From: Haematococcus lacustris
Taxonomy: Eukaryota; Chlorophyta; Chlorophyceae; Chlamydomonadales; Haematococcaceae
Reading direction: 5' to 3'
DNA: 64,000 bases
Assembly: GCA_030144725.1 (NCBI GenBank)
Contig: JASKMD010000018.1
Location: forward strand, 3,862,026 to 3,926,025
Positions 20,999-31,701 of this stretch are shown in pieces. The number at the start of each line of letters is the position of its first letter. Within the stretch, counting starts at the first letter, position 1. Under the pieces are notes generated by a model. That model made no database searches and was not told the origin of the DNA. It saw nothing but the letters and a program-made list of their open reading frames with translations. Made by a program: the position numbers and the translations under genes.

Positions 20999-22255
20999 CT
21001 GGCTGTAGGGGTGATGGGCAGGCAGCAGGGCGTGCTGGGCTGCAGCCTCCTGGCATTGCTGCACGGCACAGCAGCAGGGGCCAGGGGGGGGGGGGGGGGG
21101 GGGGCGGGGGGGGGCAGGGGGGGGCAGGGGGGGGGCAGGGGGGGGGCAGGGGGAGTCAGGGGGGGGGGCAGGGGGGGTCGGGGGGGGGGGGGCAGTCGTA
21201 ACTCTGCTGCCATGCCTGCAGTCCCCCAGCTTCCCGCCTGCCTGCTTCAGGTGTCTACCGCTTCACACAGCTTCCCGGGGTGACTGGCTGGCAGGCTGCA
21301 GGCGGCCCCCCCTAAGGCAAGCCCCCTGGCTGGCCCCCTGCCTTCCAGCCCCCCCCCTGGCTGGCCCTCTGCACAGCTGCCAGCCCCCCCCCCCCCCCCT
21401 GGCTGCACCACCCCTCTGTGTGAGGCCAGGTGTGGGCAGGTGAGCAGCCCCCCTCCCCCCCACCAGCCCCCCTCCCCCCCCACCAGCCCCCCTCCCCCCC
21501 ACCTGGTCGTACACGGCTCGCCCCATGGCCCGCTCAGAGCTGCGTGACACCAACATGATGGCGTGCCTGCGGCCAGCAGCGGGGGGGGGGCTGACTGCCT
21601 GCATGAGGTAGGCGGGGCGAGCAGCCGGGGGGGAGGCCAGCGCGGCGCCTGCCTGCCCCACCCCTTCACTTCACAAGGGGGGCAGGGGGACTGGGGGCAC
21701 TAGGGAGGGTGGGGTGCAGCGGCGGAGCAGCACAACCACACGCCAGGAGGGGGGAGAGGGGGGGAGAGGCTGGCAGGCCCTGCTGCACCGGTGCCCGGCT
21801 GCCTCACACCCCAACTGCTCCCCCCCCACCCACAGCCCCAGGGGGCCCCCAGAGGGCAGTGGCACGACGGGGGGACCCATGCAGCGCCTGCCCCCCCGCC
21901 CCCTACCTCTACCGATCCACCTGTCCCTGGCCTGGTAAGACTGACCCCCTACCCAGCTGCCACACCCCACCTGCTTCACACCGCCCTGCAATACAAACGC
22001 CATGAGTGAGTTCGCGTGATGCCTGCAAGTGAGACCCCTGCTACCCTCCCCCCCCTCCCCCCTCCCTCCCAGCACTGCATGCACACACACATGCATGCAA
22101 GCAGCGGCGCCCTGCAGCCGCCTGCCTGCTGCCCACCTCCTGCCCGTGTAGGGGATGGTCTCAAGGCAGCTCCAGTAGTAGCCAGCAGCACCCAGGGCAG
22201 CAAGGACCAGCAGCAGCTGGCCGCCCTGGCCCAGCCCCCCGCCCGCCCAGCCTGG
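20999..22255 (-). CDS. OMA1-like M48 metallopeptidase, central exons only
   Basis: Three exons join in perfect phase: 22255-22137, 21566-21503 and 21058-20999. They encode a membrane segment (LVLAALGAAGYYWSCLE) followed by TIPYTGRRHAIMLVSRSSER and then a segment ending LLPAHHPYSQ. This is the arrangement at the start of plant and algal OMA1: a TM helix, the LETVPYTGR-H motif, then a segment ending in LPA-HP. OMA1 is a membrane zinc protease of mitochondria that processes OPA1-type substrates under stress. The HExxH zinc-binding exons were not found and probably fall in the N gap or in damaged poly-G sequence. A possible transit-peptide exon lies at 24205-24009, but its phase does not join directly, so at least one exon is missing. 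Confidence 0.65.
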
Positions 22256-22299
22256 CTGCCGGAAGTGCGTGACCCCCCTACACCACCACACCAAAGTGG

Positions 22300-23480
22300 A
22301 GTCTGGGGTGGGGGGGGGGGTAGGGGTGGGGTGAGGGGTGAGGGGTGAGGGGTGAGGGGTGGGGGTGAGGGGTGGGGGGTGAGGGTGGGGGGTGAGGGGT
22401 GGGGGTGAGGGGGTGGGGGGTGAGGGGTGGGGGATGGGGGGTGAGGGGTGAGGGGTGGGGGGTGGGGTGGGGTGAGGGGTGGGGGTGGTGAGGGGTGGGG
22501 GGTGAGGGGTGAGGGGTGAGGGGGGTGGGGAGGGTGGGGAGGGTGGAGGGGTGGGAGGGTGGGGGGTGGGGAGGGTGGGGGGTGGGGAGGGGGGTGAGGG
22601 GTGGGGGGTGGGGAGGGTGGGGGGTGGGGAGGGTGGGGGGTGGGGGTGGGGAGGGTGAGGGGTGGAGGGTGGGGGGTGGGAGGGTGGGGGTGGGGGGGTG
22701 GGGGTGGGGGGGTGGGGAGGGGTGGGGTGAGGGGTGTGGGGGGGTGAGGGGGTGGGGGGGTGAGGGGTGGGGGGGTGGGGGTGGTGGGGGTGGGGGTGGG
22801 GGTGGGGAGGGGTGGGGGGTGGGGGGGTGGGGGTGGGGGGTGGGGGTGGGGAGGGTGAGGGGTGGGGAGGGTGGGAGGGGGGAGGGGTGGGGGTGGGGGG
22901 TGGGGGTGGGGGGGTGGGGGTGGGGGTGGGGAGGGTGGGGGGTGGGGGTGGGGGTGAGGGGTGGGGGGTGGGGGGGGGGTGAGGGGTGAGGGGTGGGGGT
23001 GAGGGGTGGGGGGTGAGGGGTGGGGGGTGAGGGGTGGGGGGTGAGGGGTGGGGGGTGAGGGGTGGGGGGTGAGGGGTGGGGGGTGAGGGGTGGGGGGTGA
23101 GGGGTGGGGGGTGAGGGGTGGGGGGTGAGGGGTGGGGGGTGAGGGGTGGGGGGTGAGGGGTGGGGGGTGAGGGGTGGGGGTGAGGGGTGGGGGGTGAGGG
23201 GGGGGGTGGGGGTGAGGGGTGGGGGGGGGGGTGAGGGGTGGGGGGTGGGGGGGGGGGTGAGGGGTAGGGGGTGGGGGTGGGGGGGGGGGTGAGGGGTGGG
23301 GGGTGAGGGGTGGGGGTGGGGGAGGGGTGAGGGGTGAGGGGTGGGGGTGAGGGGTGGGAGGGGTGAGGGGTGGGGGGGGGAGGTGAAGGTGGGGGTGAGG
23401 GGTGGGGGTGAGGGGTGGGGGGTGGGGGGTGAGGGGTGGGGGGTGAGGGGTGGGGGTGAGGGTAGGGTGAGGGTGGGGGG
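22300..23480. repeat. 1.2-kb G-rich minisatellite (14-bp GGGGTGAGGGGTGG-type unit)
   Basis: Near-continuous repetition of TGAGGGGTGGGGGG and variants, most regular from about 22990 to 23180. It has extreme purine strand asymmetry and many G-runs capable of G-quadruplexes. It would lie within an intron of the OMA1-like gene. Long Pro/His/Thr open frames across it on the minus strand are composition artefacts. Confidence 0.95.
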
Positions 23481-24008
23481 GCTGGGCTGGGCCTGAGGGT
23501 GTGGGTGGGTGGGGGTGCAACCCTAGCAAGAGTGACCAGCCAAGGCACCCAAAACACTAGACATGCTCAAAGCACCAGGCCTGCCTGCTGTACCTGCCCA
23601 GCTGCCTGCCTGCACGTCAGCCCACCCGCAAGATTCCGTGGCAGATGCATGTGCATGGTGGCCCCATGTCCATGTGCCCCACACCTCCCCCTCACCGCGC
23701 ATCGGTCCATGCGCTTCTCACTCCCTGCCACGCCGGTCTCACTTTTGAACTCGCACTCACCCCTCCCATGCAGCCCCCCCACCCCCCAGGTTGTCTGTCC
23801 AGCAACCCCACCGCCGCTGCAGTCAGGCTGCGCACCCCAGGCCCTGCACAGTGGTGGCCGCTGCCAGCAGCCTGCTGCCCCAGCCATCCCAGCCATCCCC
23901 GCAGCCCTGTCTCTCTGAAGGTGCTGAGTGGCTTTGGCTGCAGCCATGGAGCTGTAACCTGAGCTGGAAGGCAGGGGGGGGCAGGCAGGGCTGAGGCGCC
24001 CTGGGAAC

Positions 24009-24205
24009 CTGGCAACAGGGTGTTGGCACGGAGCCGCGCCTGGTGCTGCGACCAGGCGGTCCGCCCCTGAGGCCCTCGGTGCAGGCAACGCTGCAGTGTA
24101 GTCATAGCCACGGACCCTCCACGGGCTGAAGCTGGTCGCAACGCGACGGGCGGGCGAGCGGGCTCTGCTGCACTTCCAGGCCTCTGCTGCAGTTGCAGCT
24201 CGCAC
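24009..24205 (-). CDS. Candidate first exon of the OMA1-like gene (organelle targeting peptide)
   Basis: ATG at 24205. The product begins MRAATAAEAWKCSRARSPAR and is rich in Ala, Arg and Ser without acidic runs, like a mitochondrial presequence. It ends at a GT donor (CCAG/GTTCCC). It lies upstream of the peptidase exons on the same strand, across the 22.3-23.5 kb minisatellite. Linkage is inferred from order and composition. Confidence 0.35.
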
Positions 24206-24589
24206 TACGTCCTATGCGCCTCCAGTCACGAGCAGCGTTGCGAGCAGTGCTTTCTCATCGTAAGCTGATGTCGCATGACTAGTTATCTCGCGTGATGGAA
24301 GCAGGTGATATCAGACAGCCAGAGTGCGTACTTGTTTCTCATGTTGCCACTAATGCATCAGCTCCACCCTCATATCTGAACATCCGTTATCATCACAAAC
24401 ATTACATGGCATGTTTGTGCACAGGCGTTCCCTACCATGCGAGTGATATCCACCTACTTCATCAACTAACACAGCATTGAGTCCGCCTGCTACAATGCGT
24501 TAATGCGTGTTTATGTAAAAGCAGCAATGGCGGCGCTGGCAGCCGCATGTGACCCCGGATGTGTCCCAATTCTTTCTCAATTGTGGCTG

Positions 24590-24656
24590 GAAAGGGGGGC
24601 GGCAGGGGGGGCGGCAAGGGGGGCGGCAGGGGGGGCGGCAGGGGGGGCGGCAGGGG
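24590..24656. repeat. (GGGGGGCGGCA)n short tandem repeat
   Basis: About five to six copies of an 11-bp unit between the OMA1-like gene's 5' end and the 3' end of SLD5. No coding signal around it. Confidence 0.9.
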
Positions 24657-25063
24657 GCTGTGTGGCCCAGGGCGGCTGGCTCCGCCCCACTGGAGCCCGC
24701 TGCCCCTGTCATACCAGGTGAGGTCCGCACCAGATCAGATCCAGGCCACACGCTGCCGGGCCAGGCTGAATGTGCAATGCATGCGCTGCGGCAATGCAAT
24801 GCAAGGGTGGTGGAGGAGCCCACCAGGTGCTGCCAGGCCCCACCAGGCCGCTGCTGCTGCTGCTGCCCCTACCCCTCAAATGATAGTCATACAAGGCCAG
24901 GCCAGGAGTGGTCAGGCTAGGCAACCCGGACCCAGGCTGGTCCTGAGGAGCTCCGGCTGGAGTCCTGCCAGCAGTGCTGTGTACCTGAAGCTGCATGAAG
25001 GTGTGCCACCAGCAGGTCAGGTCGCACCAGGTCACGTCAGGCCAGGCTGCTGCTGCCTGGTCG

Positions 25064-27419
25064 TCAGATCAGCACTGCCTGGTGGTTGGCCACAAGATGT
25101 GCCACAGGCCTGTAGCGAATGATGAACAGCTGGTCAGACTTCATGTCCACCATCTGCTCCCTGCATGACCATGCATGCATGCAACACACCAGCATGGTCA
25201 AACAAGCAAATAAGCTATCAAACATGTGCACATGCACCACATCAAAAGCGGGACTGGCTAGTAGCATGATTCAAAAGCGGGACTGGCAAAGTAGCTCAAA
25301 AGTAGCATGACTCAAAAGTAGCATGACTCAAAGCGGGACTGGCTAGTAGCATGAGCTGCTGCGGACACATGCGCTTGCATGGCTGCTACGGCACCAACAG
25401 CTGTGGCTGCCTCACCAGCAGCTGCTGCTACAGGCCAGCGGCTCTGCTACTGCTGCTGCTGCTGCTGCTGATGTTGATGACTGCTACAGGCAGCTGTCAG
25501 CAGTGGCCCCTGGAGCTGTGGGGTGTGACTCACTCGTCCAGCTGCACCGCGCCCACGTCTGTCAGCAGCTTGCAGAACACGTGTGTGTCCATTGGTGGGT
25601 AGGGGATCAGGTCATTGCCAGGCACCAGCTTGCTCGTCTTCACCTACAGCAGTAGGGGGAGGCAGGCTCAGCGCCAACTCTGGCATCGGCAGCGACAGTG
25701 TGAAGGCAAGGGGGGCCTAGAGCCGCAGTATTGGGGTAGGAAGTGTGCTGTAGCAATCATCATCAGCAGCAGTAGCAGCAGTGGCAGAGCTGCTGGCCTG
25801 TAGCAGCAGCTGCTGGTGAGGCAGCCCCAGCTGTTGGTGCTGTGCAGTAGCCCTGTTGCTTCTGAGGGAGGCACACCCCTCCTGGACCCTGTCCCAGACC
25901 TCCCCAGACCTCCCCAGGCCCTGTCCCAGACCTCCCTCACTCAGGTAGTGCAGTGTTGGGGGGCAGTCACCTGGACATAGTGTACAATGAACAGGGTCCA
26001 GGGGTCCACATCAGCCACCCGGCCTACCCTCCCCCTCTTGCCCCCTGACCAGGGTTAGCAGCTGCTCTGCATGGAGATGCACTGGGCATGCTGCACACTG
26101 CCATGCGCCCATGTGCAACATTTTGCCTCAGCATCACGTACACCAGACAGGTGCCGTTACCACTGGCGTGATGGCAGGTGCCGCCCTTGCGCTGCTGCTG
26201 CTGCTGCTGCTGCCCTTGCGCTGCTGCTGCTGCCCTTGCGCTGCTGCTGCTCCCCTTGCGCTGCTGCTGCTGCCCTTGCGCTGCTGCTGCTGATGCTGCT
26301 GCCCTTGCGCTGCTGCTGCTGCCCTTGCGCTGCTGCTGCTGCTGCCCTTGCGCTGCTGCTGCTGCCCTTGCGCTGCTGCTGCTCCCCTTGCGCTGCTGCT
26401 GCTGCCCTTGCGCTGCTGCTGCTGATGCTGCTGCCCTTGCGCTGCTGCTGCTGCTGCCCTTGCGCTGCTGCTGCTGCCCTTGCGCTGCTGCTGCTGCCCT
26501 TGCGCTGCTGCTGCTGATGCCCTTGCGCTGCTGCTGCTGCCCTTGCGCTGCTGCTGCTGCTGCCCTTGCGCTGCTGCTGCTGCTGCTGCTGCCCTTGCGC
26601 TGTGCAGCTTTCCAGCACCACTGACCAGGGGCTGTAGGTCCTCGGGCAGCTGGTCCAGCACCACTTCCTTCAGGTGCTTGCCCACCAGCACAAAGTACTG
26701 CTGGCAGTACTCCACCTCGTGCCTGGGGCCAACAGGGAGGGCCAGCAGGGGGCCAGCCAGATGGGCACTAGAGGGACGCCATGTCAGACCTGCAGCGGAG
26801 CTGCTCAGGGCTGGGTCAGCCAGCCAGGGTGAATCAACACAACACAGGGCTGCAGCCAGGCAGGTGGCTGGACCAAGCTCGCAGTGCAGCGGCATTTTAC
26901 ACACCTGCATGCACGTTTGCCAAGTAAAACAGCATGCAACCTACCCTGCATGCAGATGGCCCTCACCCACTGAGCCTGTTGGAGTAGTTTTCGTCATCCA
27001 GGATGCAAGCTGCAAAGCGCTCAATCTTGCGTAAGCGTGTGCGGTAGTACAGCTTGACCAGGTAGCGCACGCGCTTGTTTTCAAGGCTCAGCACCATGCG
27101 CCGCGTCTCCTGCTCCACATCCTGCTCTAACTGCTCAGTGTACTCCTCCTACGTGACCAGCCCCAGCACCACAGGCACCAGCAGCCCCTGGGTCGCCAGA
27201 GCTATAGCCTTGAGTGGGGCATGGCAGTGGGCAAGGTCTGCTCACTTGTTTCTTCAGCTGGTCCTCCACTCGTTGTAGCAGCTCTGTCTTGAACTCTAGG
27301 ATTTCGGGCGCGTTCTTTTCGTTGAGGGTGGCCTGTATCAGCAGCTCGATGTCGCTGGCCAAGGGCACCTCTTCCCCTGTGAGCGGGAACTCAAGAAGGT
27401 CAGCCGCACTGCCGTCCAT
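25064..27419 (-). CDS. SLD5: SLD5, subunit 4 of the GINS replication complex
   Basis: Six exons: 27419-27246, 27148-26967, 26722-26626, about 26028-25971, 25643-25534 and 25160-25064. All but the fourth acceptor fit phase exactly. The start MDGSAADLLEF leads to NEKNAPEILEFKTEL, then the signature LVKLYYRTRLRKIERF, EYCQQYFVLVGKHL, and a C-terminal beta domain ending QLFIIRYRPVAHLVANHQAV, LI, stop. This matches SLD5/GINS4 from end to end. GINS binds CDC45 and MCM2-7 to form the replicative helicase in the nucleus. The acceptor of exon 4 is uncertain (either GTCAG or GCAAG before VADVDPWTLF). Intron 3 carries a CTG-rich minisatellite. Introns 4 and 5 carry a long inverted repeat around exon 5. 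Confidence 0.88.
25230..25352. repeat. Short tandem repeat AGCGGGACTGGCTAGTAGCA
   Basis: Several imperfect copies of a unit of about 20-34 bp (AAAAGCGGGACTGGC and AAAAGTAGCATGACTC) in SLD5 intron 5. No other signal. Confidence 0.7.
25386..25850. repeat. ~100-bp inverted repeat flanking SLD5 exon 5
   Basis: The arm 25386-25487 is complementary to 25750-25850 with few mismatches; both contain GCTGCCTCACCAGCAGCTGC in opposite orientation. The arms lie in the introns on either side of exon 5 (25534-25643), so the pre-mRNA could loop that exon out. Confidence 0.85.
26180..26603. repeat. CTG-rich minisatellite in SLD5 intron 3
   Basis: About twenty copies of a 17-24 bp unit built from CCCTTGCG plus (CTG)3-6. 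It begins about 23 bases inside the intron from the exon 3 end. The poly-Leu/Cys or Gln/Arg reading frames across it are artefacts. Confidence 0.95.
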
Positions 27420-27513
27420 TGCTTGGTCTAGGCCCAGGACCAGCTCTCTGCTAGTTTGAGTTTACGAACAGAGTGACACATCATCCGCCCAAACTCGGCG
27501 CGCACTCTCCCCC

Positions 27514-28089
27514 ATGGCTGCTGTATCTGGAGACAAACCAGCCCCTGCCACAGCTGCAGCATTAGGCGATGAGGAAGCCCTTCTCATCCCCCCAGCACAT
27601 CATCACAGACGCGACTGCGCCTCTGGACACTGCCGCTTAAGCTCTGACGCTGGCCTCGTTCAGGAGCTGGACACCTCGTGGTCGTGGCAGTGCGTGATCG
27701 ACGAGGTGCTGTGATACGGGAAGTAAGTGCTGCGGGCCAGTTGCTCAACCGCTGCTTTGTAAACACTGCGGTAGGTGGTGAGGTCAGCCCCACGTCATGC
27801 TCAACGCCATCCTTGAAGCTCCAGCAAGGCTCTGCAACAGGCATGCTTGGGGCCATGAGACAGCTGTCTAGGCAGGGGCTGCCGGAGTTCAAACGAGCAC
27901 CAGTGTACCGGCTGCAGCCTGCAAGCCGGTCATCACTGCCTGCTGCATTGTATTGTTGCCCCTCCCCAGCTTCTGCCATGCTTCTCCCTGTCAGCTGTGC
28001 GCCCTGTGCTGCTCAGGTATATCGTCCCCGTTGTGGTGGTGAACACCCTGTTAGTCATAGCCATCCTGCTGTACTTTGCCAACAAGTAG
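27514..28089 (+). CDS. Small tail-anchored membrane protein, ~88 residues
   Basis: Divergent from SLD5, with only 94 bases between start codons, so the two probably share a promoter. Exon 1 is 27514-27710 and exon 2 is 28017-28089; the phase fits (197 nt, then 1+72 nt with the stop). The soluble part is Ala- and acid-rich. The last 23 residues are a single hydrophobic helix, IVPVVVVNTLLVIAILLYF, ending in NK, typical of a tail anchor inserted post-translationally into ER or organelle outer membrane. The donor (CT/GTGATA) is weak, so another exon may lie between. Family unknown. Confidence 0.5.
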
Positions 28090-28593
28090 CAGCTCTGCAC
28101 CCGCTGGCGCCAGTTGGAAGCCGCCACGCTTCCCGGCCCCTGCACGCTAAGAGCAGCTGTCAAGGCATCTGACGCGTCTGTGCCCCACCCTGCTGTACCA
28201 GCAGGCGGCCGGACAGCCGACCCGCCCTCAGCAGCAGCTCCCGCAGCAGGAGCACTTCATAGGCCGTAGGGTCAAACACCTCCTTAGTATTTCGTCAGAG
28301 CACTTAGTAGCAAGTTGCCAGGAGCTAAGCCTTGTTTGACCCAGCTGACCCCCTTTCCTCGTCCTCCTTCTGCGGCCCTGGTTTAGGAGCCCTCTGGCCA
28401 CCAGCCCTCTAACCCCTCTGTGGTGGTGCCCTGCCAGCCGGCAGTGCCTAGGGCCAGCGCCTGAGGCAAGCAGCTAGCAGCTGAGCGGCCCAGCAAGCCA
28501 CCCAGTGCAGCCAGGCAGCTGAGGATTCAGTGACAGCAGCTCAGAAAACCACTCTCTCACTCCGCTACTCTTCCACACCACCCTCAACGCTAG

Positions 28594-31500
28594 ATGGACT
28601 GTAGTGTTATTGAAGCAAGTCATGGTGTGGTCGGGGAGGATGGGGGTGTGACGGAAGCCAGCGAGAAGCTGGGAGCAAGGCGGCGCCTCACCCCAGGCAC
28701 CAGCAGCCAGGGTGCAGCCGGGCCGACTGCTGCTGCTGCCACAGTGAGGGCAGCTGCTTCTGGCCAGCTTCCAGCTGTGCCTACCCAGCCCTTCTCCCAC
28801 TCGCCAGCAGCAGCAGGTGGCAGCATGGGCCAGGCAGGGTCGGGGTGGCGAGTCAGGGCCGCTGGGCAGGTGGGGGAGCGGGAGGCTGAGGCTGAGTCAG
28901 AGGGGGAGGAGGAGGCGTGGCTGACGCAGATGAGAGCGCTGGCTACACACCCAGGCAAGCGATCAACGCCACCCCCATTACCACTGCCTGAGTGCTAGTG
29001 ACTGCACTAGGGACAAGCACGACCGCCTCCGCTGGCAGCCCTGCCACTGCTCTGCCCTGGAGGCATACCTGCACTAGGGACTGCTGCACTGCGATCAACG
29101 CCAACACCACCAATACCACCACCACCATGGTACCCACCAGGGCCTCTGCCGCCACAAGTGCTGGTGGCTGTAGCCTGAGCTGCACCAGGGACCCCAGCGA
29201 CCGCCGCAACCGCCTCTGCTGGCAGCCCTGCTACTGCTCCGCCTGGGGAGGGATGGGGATGGATAGACCTGTTAGGGTGACCTGTTAGGGTGACCTGTTA
29301 GACCACCACAGCTGTTCAGGAAGCACCACAGGTCAGTACACATCCCACAAGTGTGCAGAGCAGCACAAGGCGGTGCACCTGCCCAGCCCCACCCATCCCC
29401 CGCCATCCCTCCCCGACCCCTGCTGCCCCCCCCCCCTCTGCTGCCCCTCCCTCCCCCAGGAGTGGTGCTGCCCTCCCCGCTGGCGCTGCTGGCCCTGCTG
29501 CTGCTGCCACTGAGCCTGTGGCTGCTGGCAGTGGTGGCGGGGGTCCACCTGTTCGAGGGCGTGGCCACGCGCAAGGCCGACGTGCAGCACCTCATGCTGT
29601 GGTTTGACCTGCACGTGTTCCGCACGCCCCTGGGTGGGTGCCCGCCTGCCTGCCTGCCTGCAGGCTGCCGCCCGTGCTGCCCTCTTCCCCCCGTGAGCTG
29701 TGCTGCTGCCTGCACGCTGGCCTGCCCCCGGTCAGCTGACCTGCCCCTGCTCGCCCCCTGGGTCCCCTACCTCTTGGGGGCTGCCCCAGCTCTCTGTCGG
29801 CTGTGCTGTTGCCTGTGAGCCACCCAGGCTCCTAGCTCACAGCCCCCACCAGGCCCCCCCTTCCCCCTCCTGACCTGCAGGCCCTGCCCTGCCCTTCCTA
29901 GCCCTCATGGTCCGGGCCCTGGGCGCCTACTTCTCACCACCACCAACACCCCCGCCCTCCCGCAGCAGCAGCCGCAAAGGAGCCCCCCCACAGCCCCCCC
30001 TCCACCCCGCCCCCCCCGCCCTCCCATCCACCTCCCCCACCGCTCCACCCGCCCCAGCCGCCCCCATGCGTGGCACCCTGCTCCTCCACTGCGCCTGGGT
30101 GTACCTGGCCGTGGCCGCCACCCGGCTGCTGGCCTACTCAGGCCACCTGGCCCTGCAGCAGTACGGCACCCACCTCTTCACCTCAGCCGCAGCCACAGCC
30201 CCCCCGGGGGCCTCTGCCCTGAACGGCACCTTGGGAGAGCTGGCGAGGGGGGCGGGGGTGCTGGAGGCGGTGGCACTGGCAGCAGCGGGGGCGGCCAAGC
30301 AGGGGGTGGGGGAGGGGGCTCCAGGGCAGGGGGGCGTGGTGGGGCTGCTGCCGCATGTGGCATACCTGTCCGACCACCTGTTCCTGGGGGCGTCAGTCGT
30401 GGCGTGTCTGCAGGTGCGGGGAGGGGGGAGGGGTGCAGGGGGAGGGGTGCAGGGGGGGGTGCCCAGGACCCCTGCCTGGCCTGCTCCTGCAGGGTGGGGT
30501 GGGGGGGAGGGGGGGCGGCTGGGCCAAGGGAGGGGGGGGGCCAGGACAACCCCTGCCTGGCCTGCTCCCCCCCGCCCTCCCCACGTCTTGGCTGCGTCTG
30601 GCTCTGATGTGCGGGAGCAAGGCAAGGGTAGTGGGCGCAGCTCCAGGGGCACTGCCTAGTCCGTGGGGGGCGCGGGACTTGCCATACAGCAGGCAGGAGG
30701 TGGGAACAGGGGTAGGACAAGAAGCAGGGGTGTCGGGTGGCAGTGTGTTGCGGCGCAGGGGAGGAGAGCCTGAAGAGCAGGGATGAGGGACGCCTCCCCC
30801 AGGCTGCCTGGGTGTGGCACACCAAGCTGCTGGCATCCCGGCCAGACCCTGGTTGCCGCCCTCCCCCTCCCCCCCATCCCTCTGCGCTGGGGTCTCGCTG
30901 AGGGCCCTGGGCGCCTTCCCTGTCCCCGCCTCGCCTTCCTCAAGCCAGGGGGCCGAGTGGGGGCCTCACCCTGGCAGGCAGCAGGCAGCAGGCAGTGTGT
31001 GTGGGGGGGCAGGCAGCAGGCAGTGTGCGCCGCCGCCCCCTGCAGGTGGAGCTGGTGTGCGCTGTGAGTGACGTGGTCAAGCTGGAGCTGGGCGGGGGGC
31101 CGGGCCCTGGGCGTGGCGGCCTGCCCCTGTGGCGCCACATGGCTGCCGGCAGCGCCGCCGTGCTGTCCATGGCCGGCCTGCTGCTGGTGTCGCTGGACAT
31201 GCACTTCACAGCCCGCCACTTCCACCAGCCAAGGGAGTCGGTGCTGGCGCTGCTGCTGGGGGGCTTGGCCTTCCAGGTGGGTGGGGCGGGCCATAGATGA
31301 CCTTTGACTCATCATCACATGGCATCACACATGGCATCATACATGCTGGTGGGTGTGACAAGTGTGGCAGTCAAAGTGGTGGCGGTGGCAGTCGTGGGAG
31401 CAGTGGGCTGGCTGCTGGGCAACTCTGGATGTGGGTGTGGGTGTGCTGCTGGGTGGCAGCAGCAGCAGCAGCAAGGGAGGCTGCAGTGGGGCAGTGAGTG

Positions 31501-31701
31501 AGCCTGATTGAAGTCAGGCGGCAGCAGCAACAGCAGCGGCAACAGCAGTGGGCCTATTAGTGTTGCCCCACAAGGTGTGCCCTAGTGGTTGTTGCTGCCT
31601 ATAAAACCTGTTGTGTTCTGCAGGCACCACTGCTGCTGTGGATACATCGCCAGTGGAGGGCGGTGCACGCTTCCACCTTGGACACTGCCCGGAGCGAGTG
31701 A
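28594..31701 (+). CDS. Multi-pass membrane protein of unknown family, 458 residues
   Basis: Five exons fit in phase: 28594-28954, 29460-29633, 29881-30413, 31046-31276 and 31624-31701 (TGA). The first 120 residues are Ala/Ser/Gly- and Glu-rich and look disordered and cytosolic. Then come several hydrophobic helices, for example LALLALLLLPLSLWLLAVV, LHCAWVYLAVAATRL, LSDHLFLGASVVACLQ and AVLSMAGLLLVSL. A Pro/Ser-rich loop lies between the first and second helices. The first intron starts with GC (CCAG/GCAAGC), a GC-AG intron, and phase 1 on both sides supports it. The stop follows WIHRQWRAVHASTLDTARSE. I do not recognise the family. Confidence 0.7.

Noticed and set aside
21671..23557. Very long minus-strand Pro/His/Thr-rich open frames across the G-rich minisatellite
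   Set aside because: They arise from repeat composition; several frames are open at once, and the true coding part is only the short exon at 22137-22255.
26111..26624. Poly-Leu/Cys and Gln/Arg frames over the CTG repeat
   Set aside because: Open in several frames on both strands and lying inside an intron whose flanking exons join in phase.
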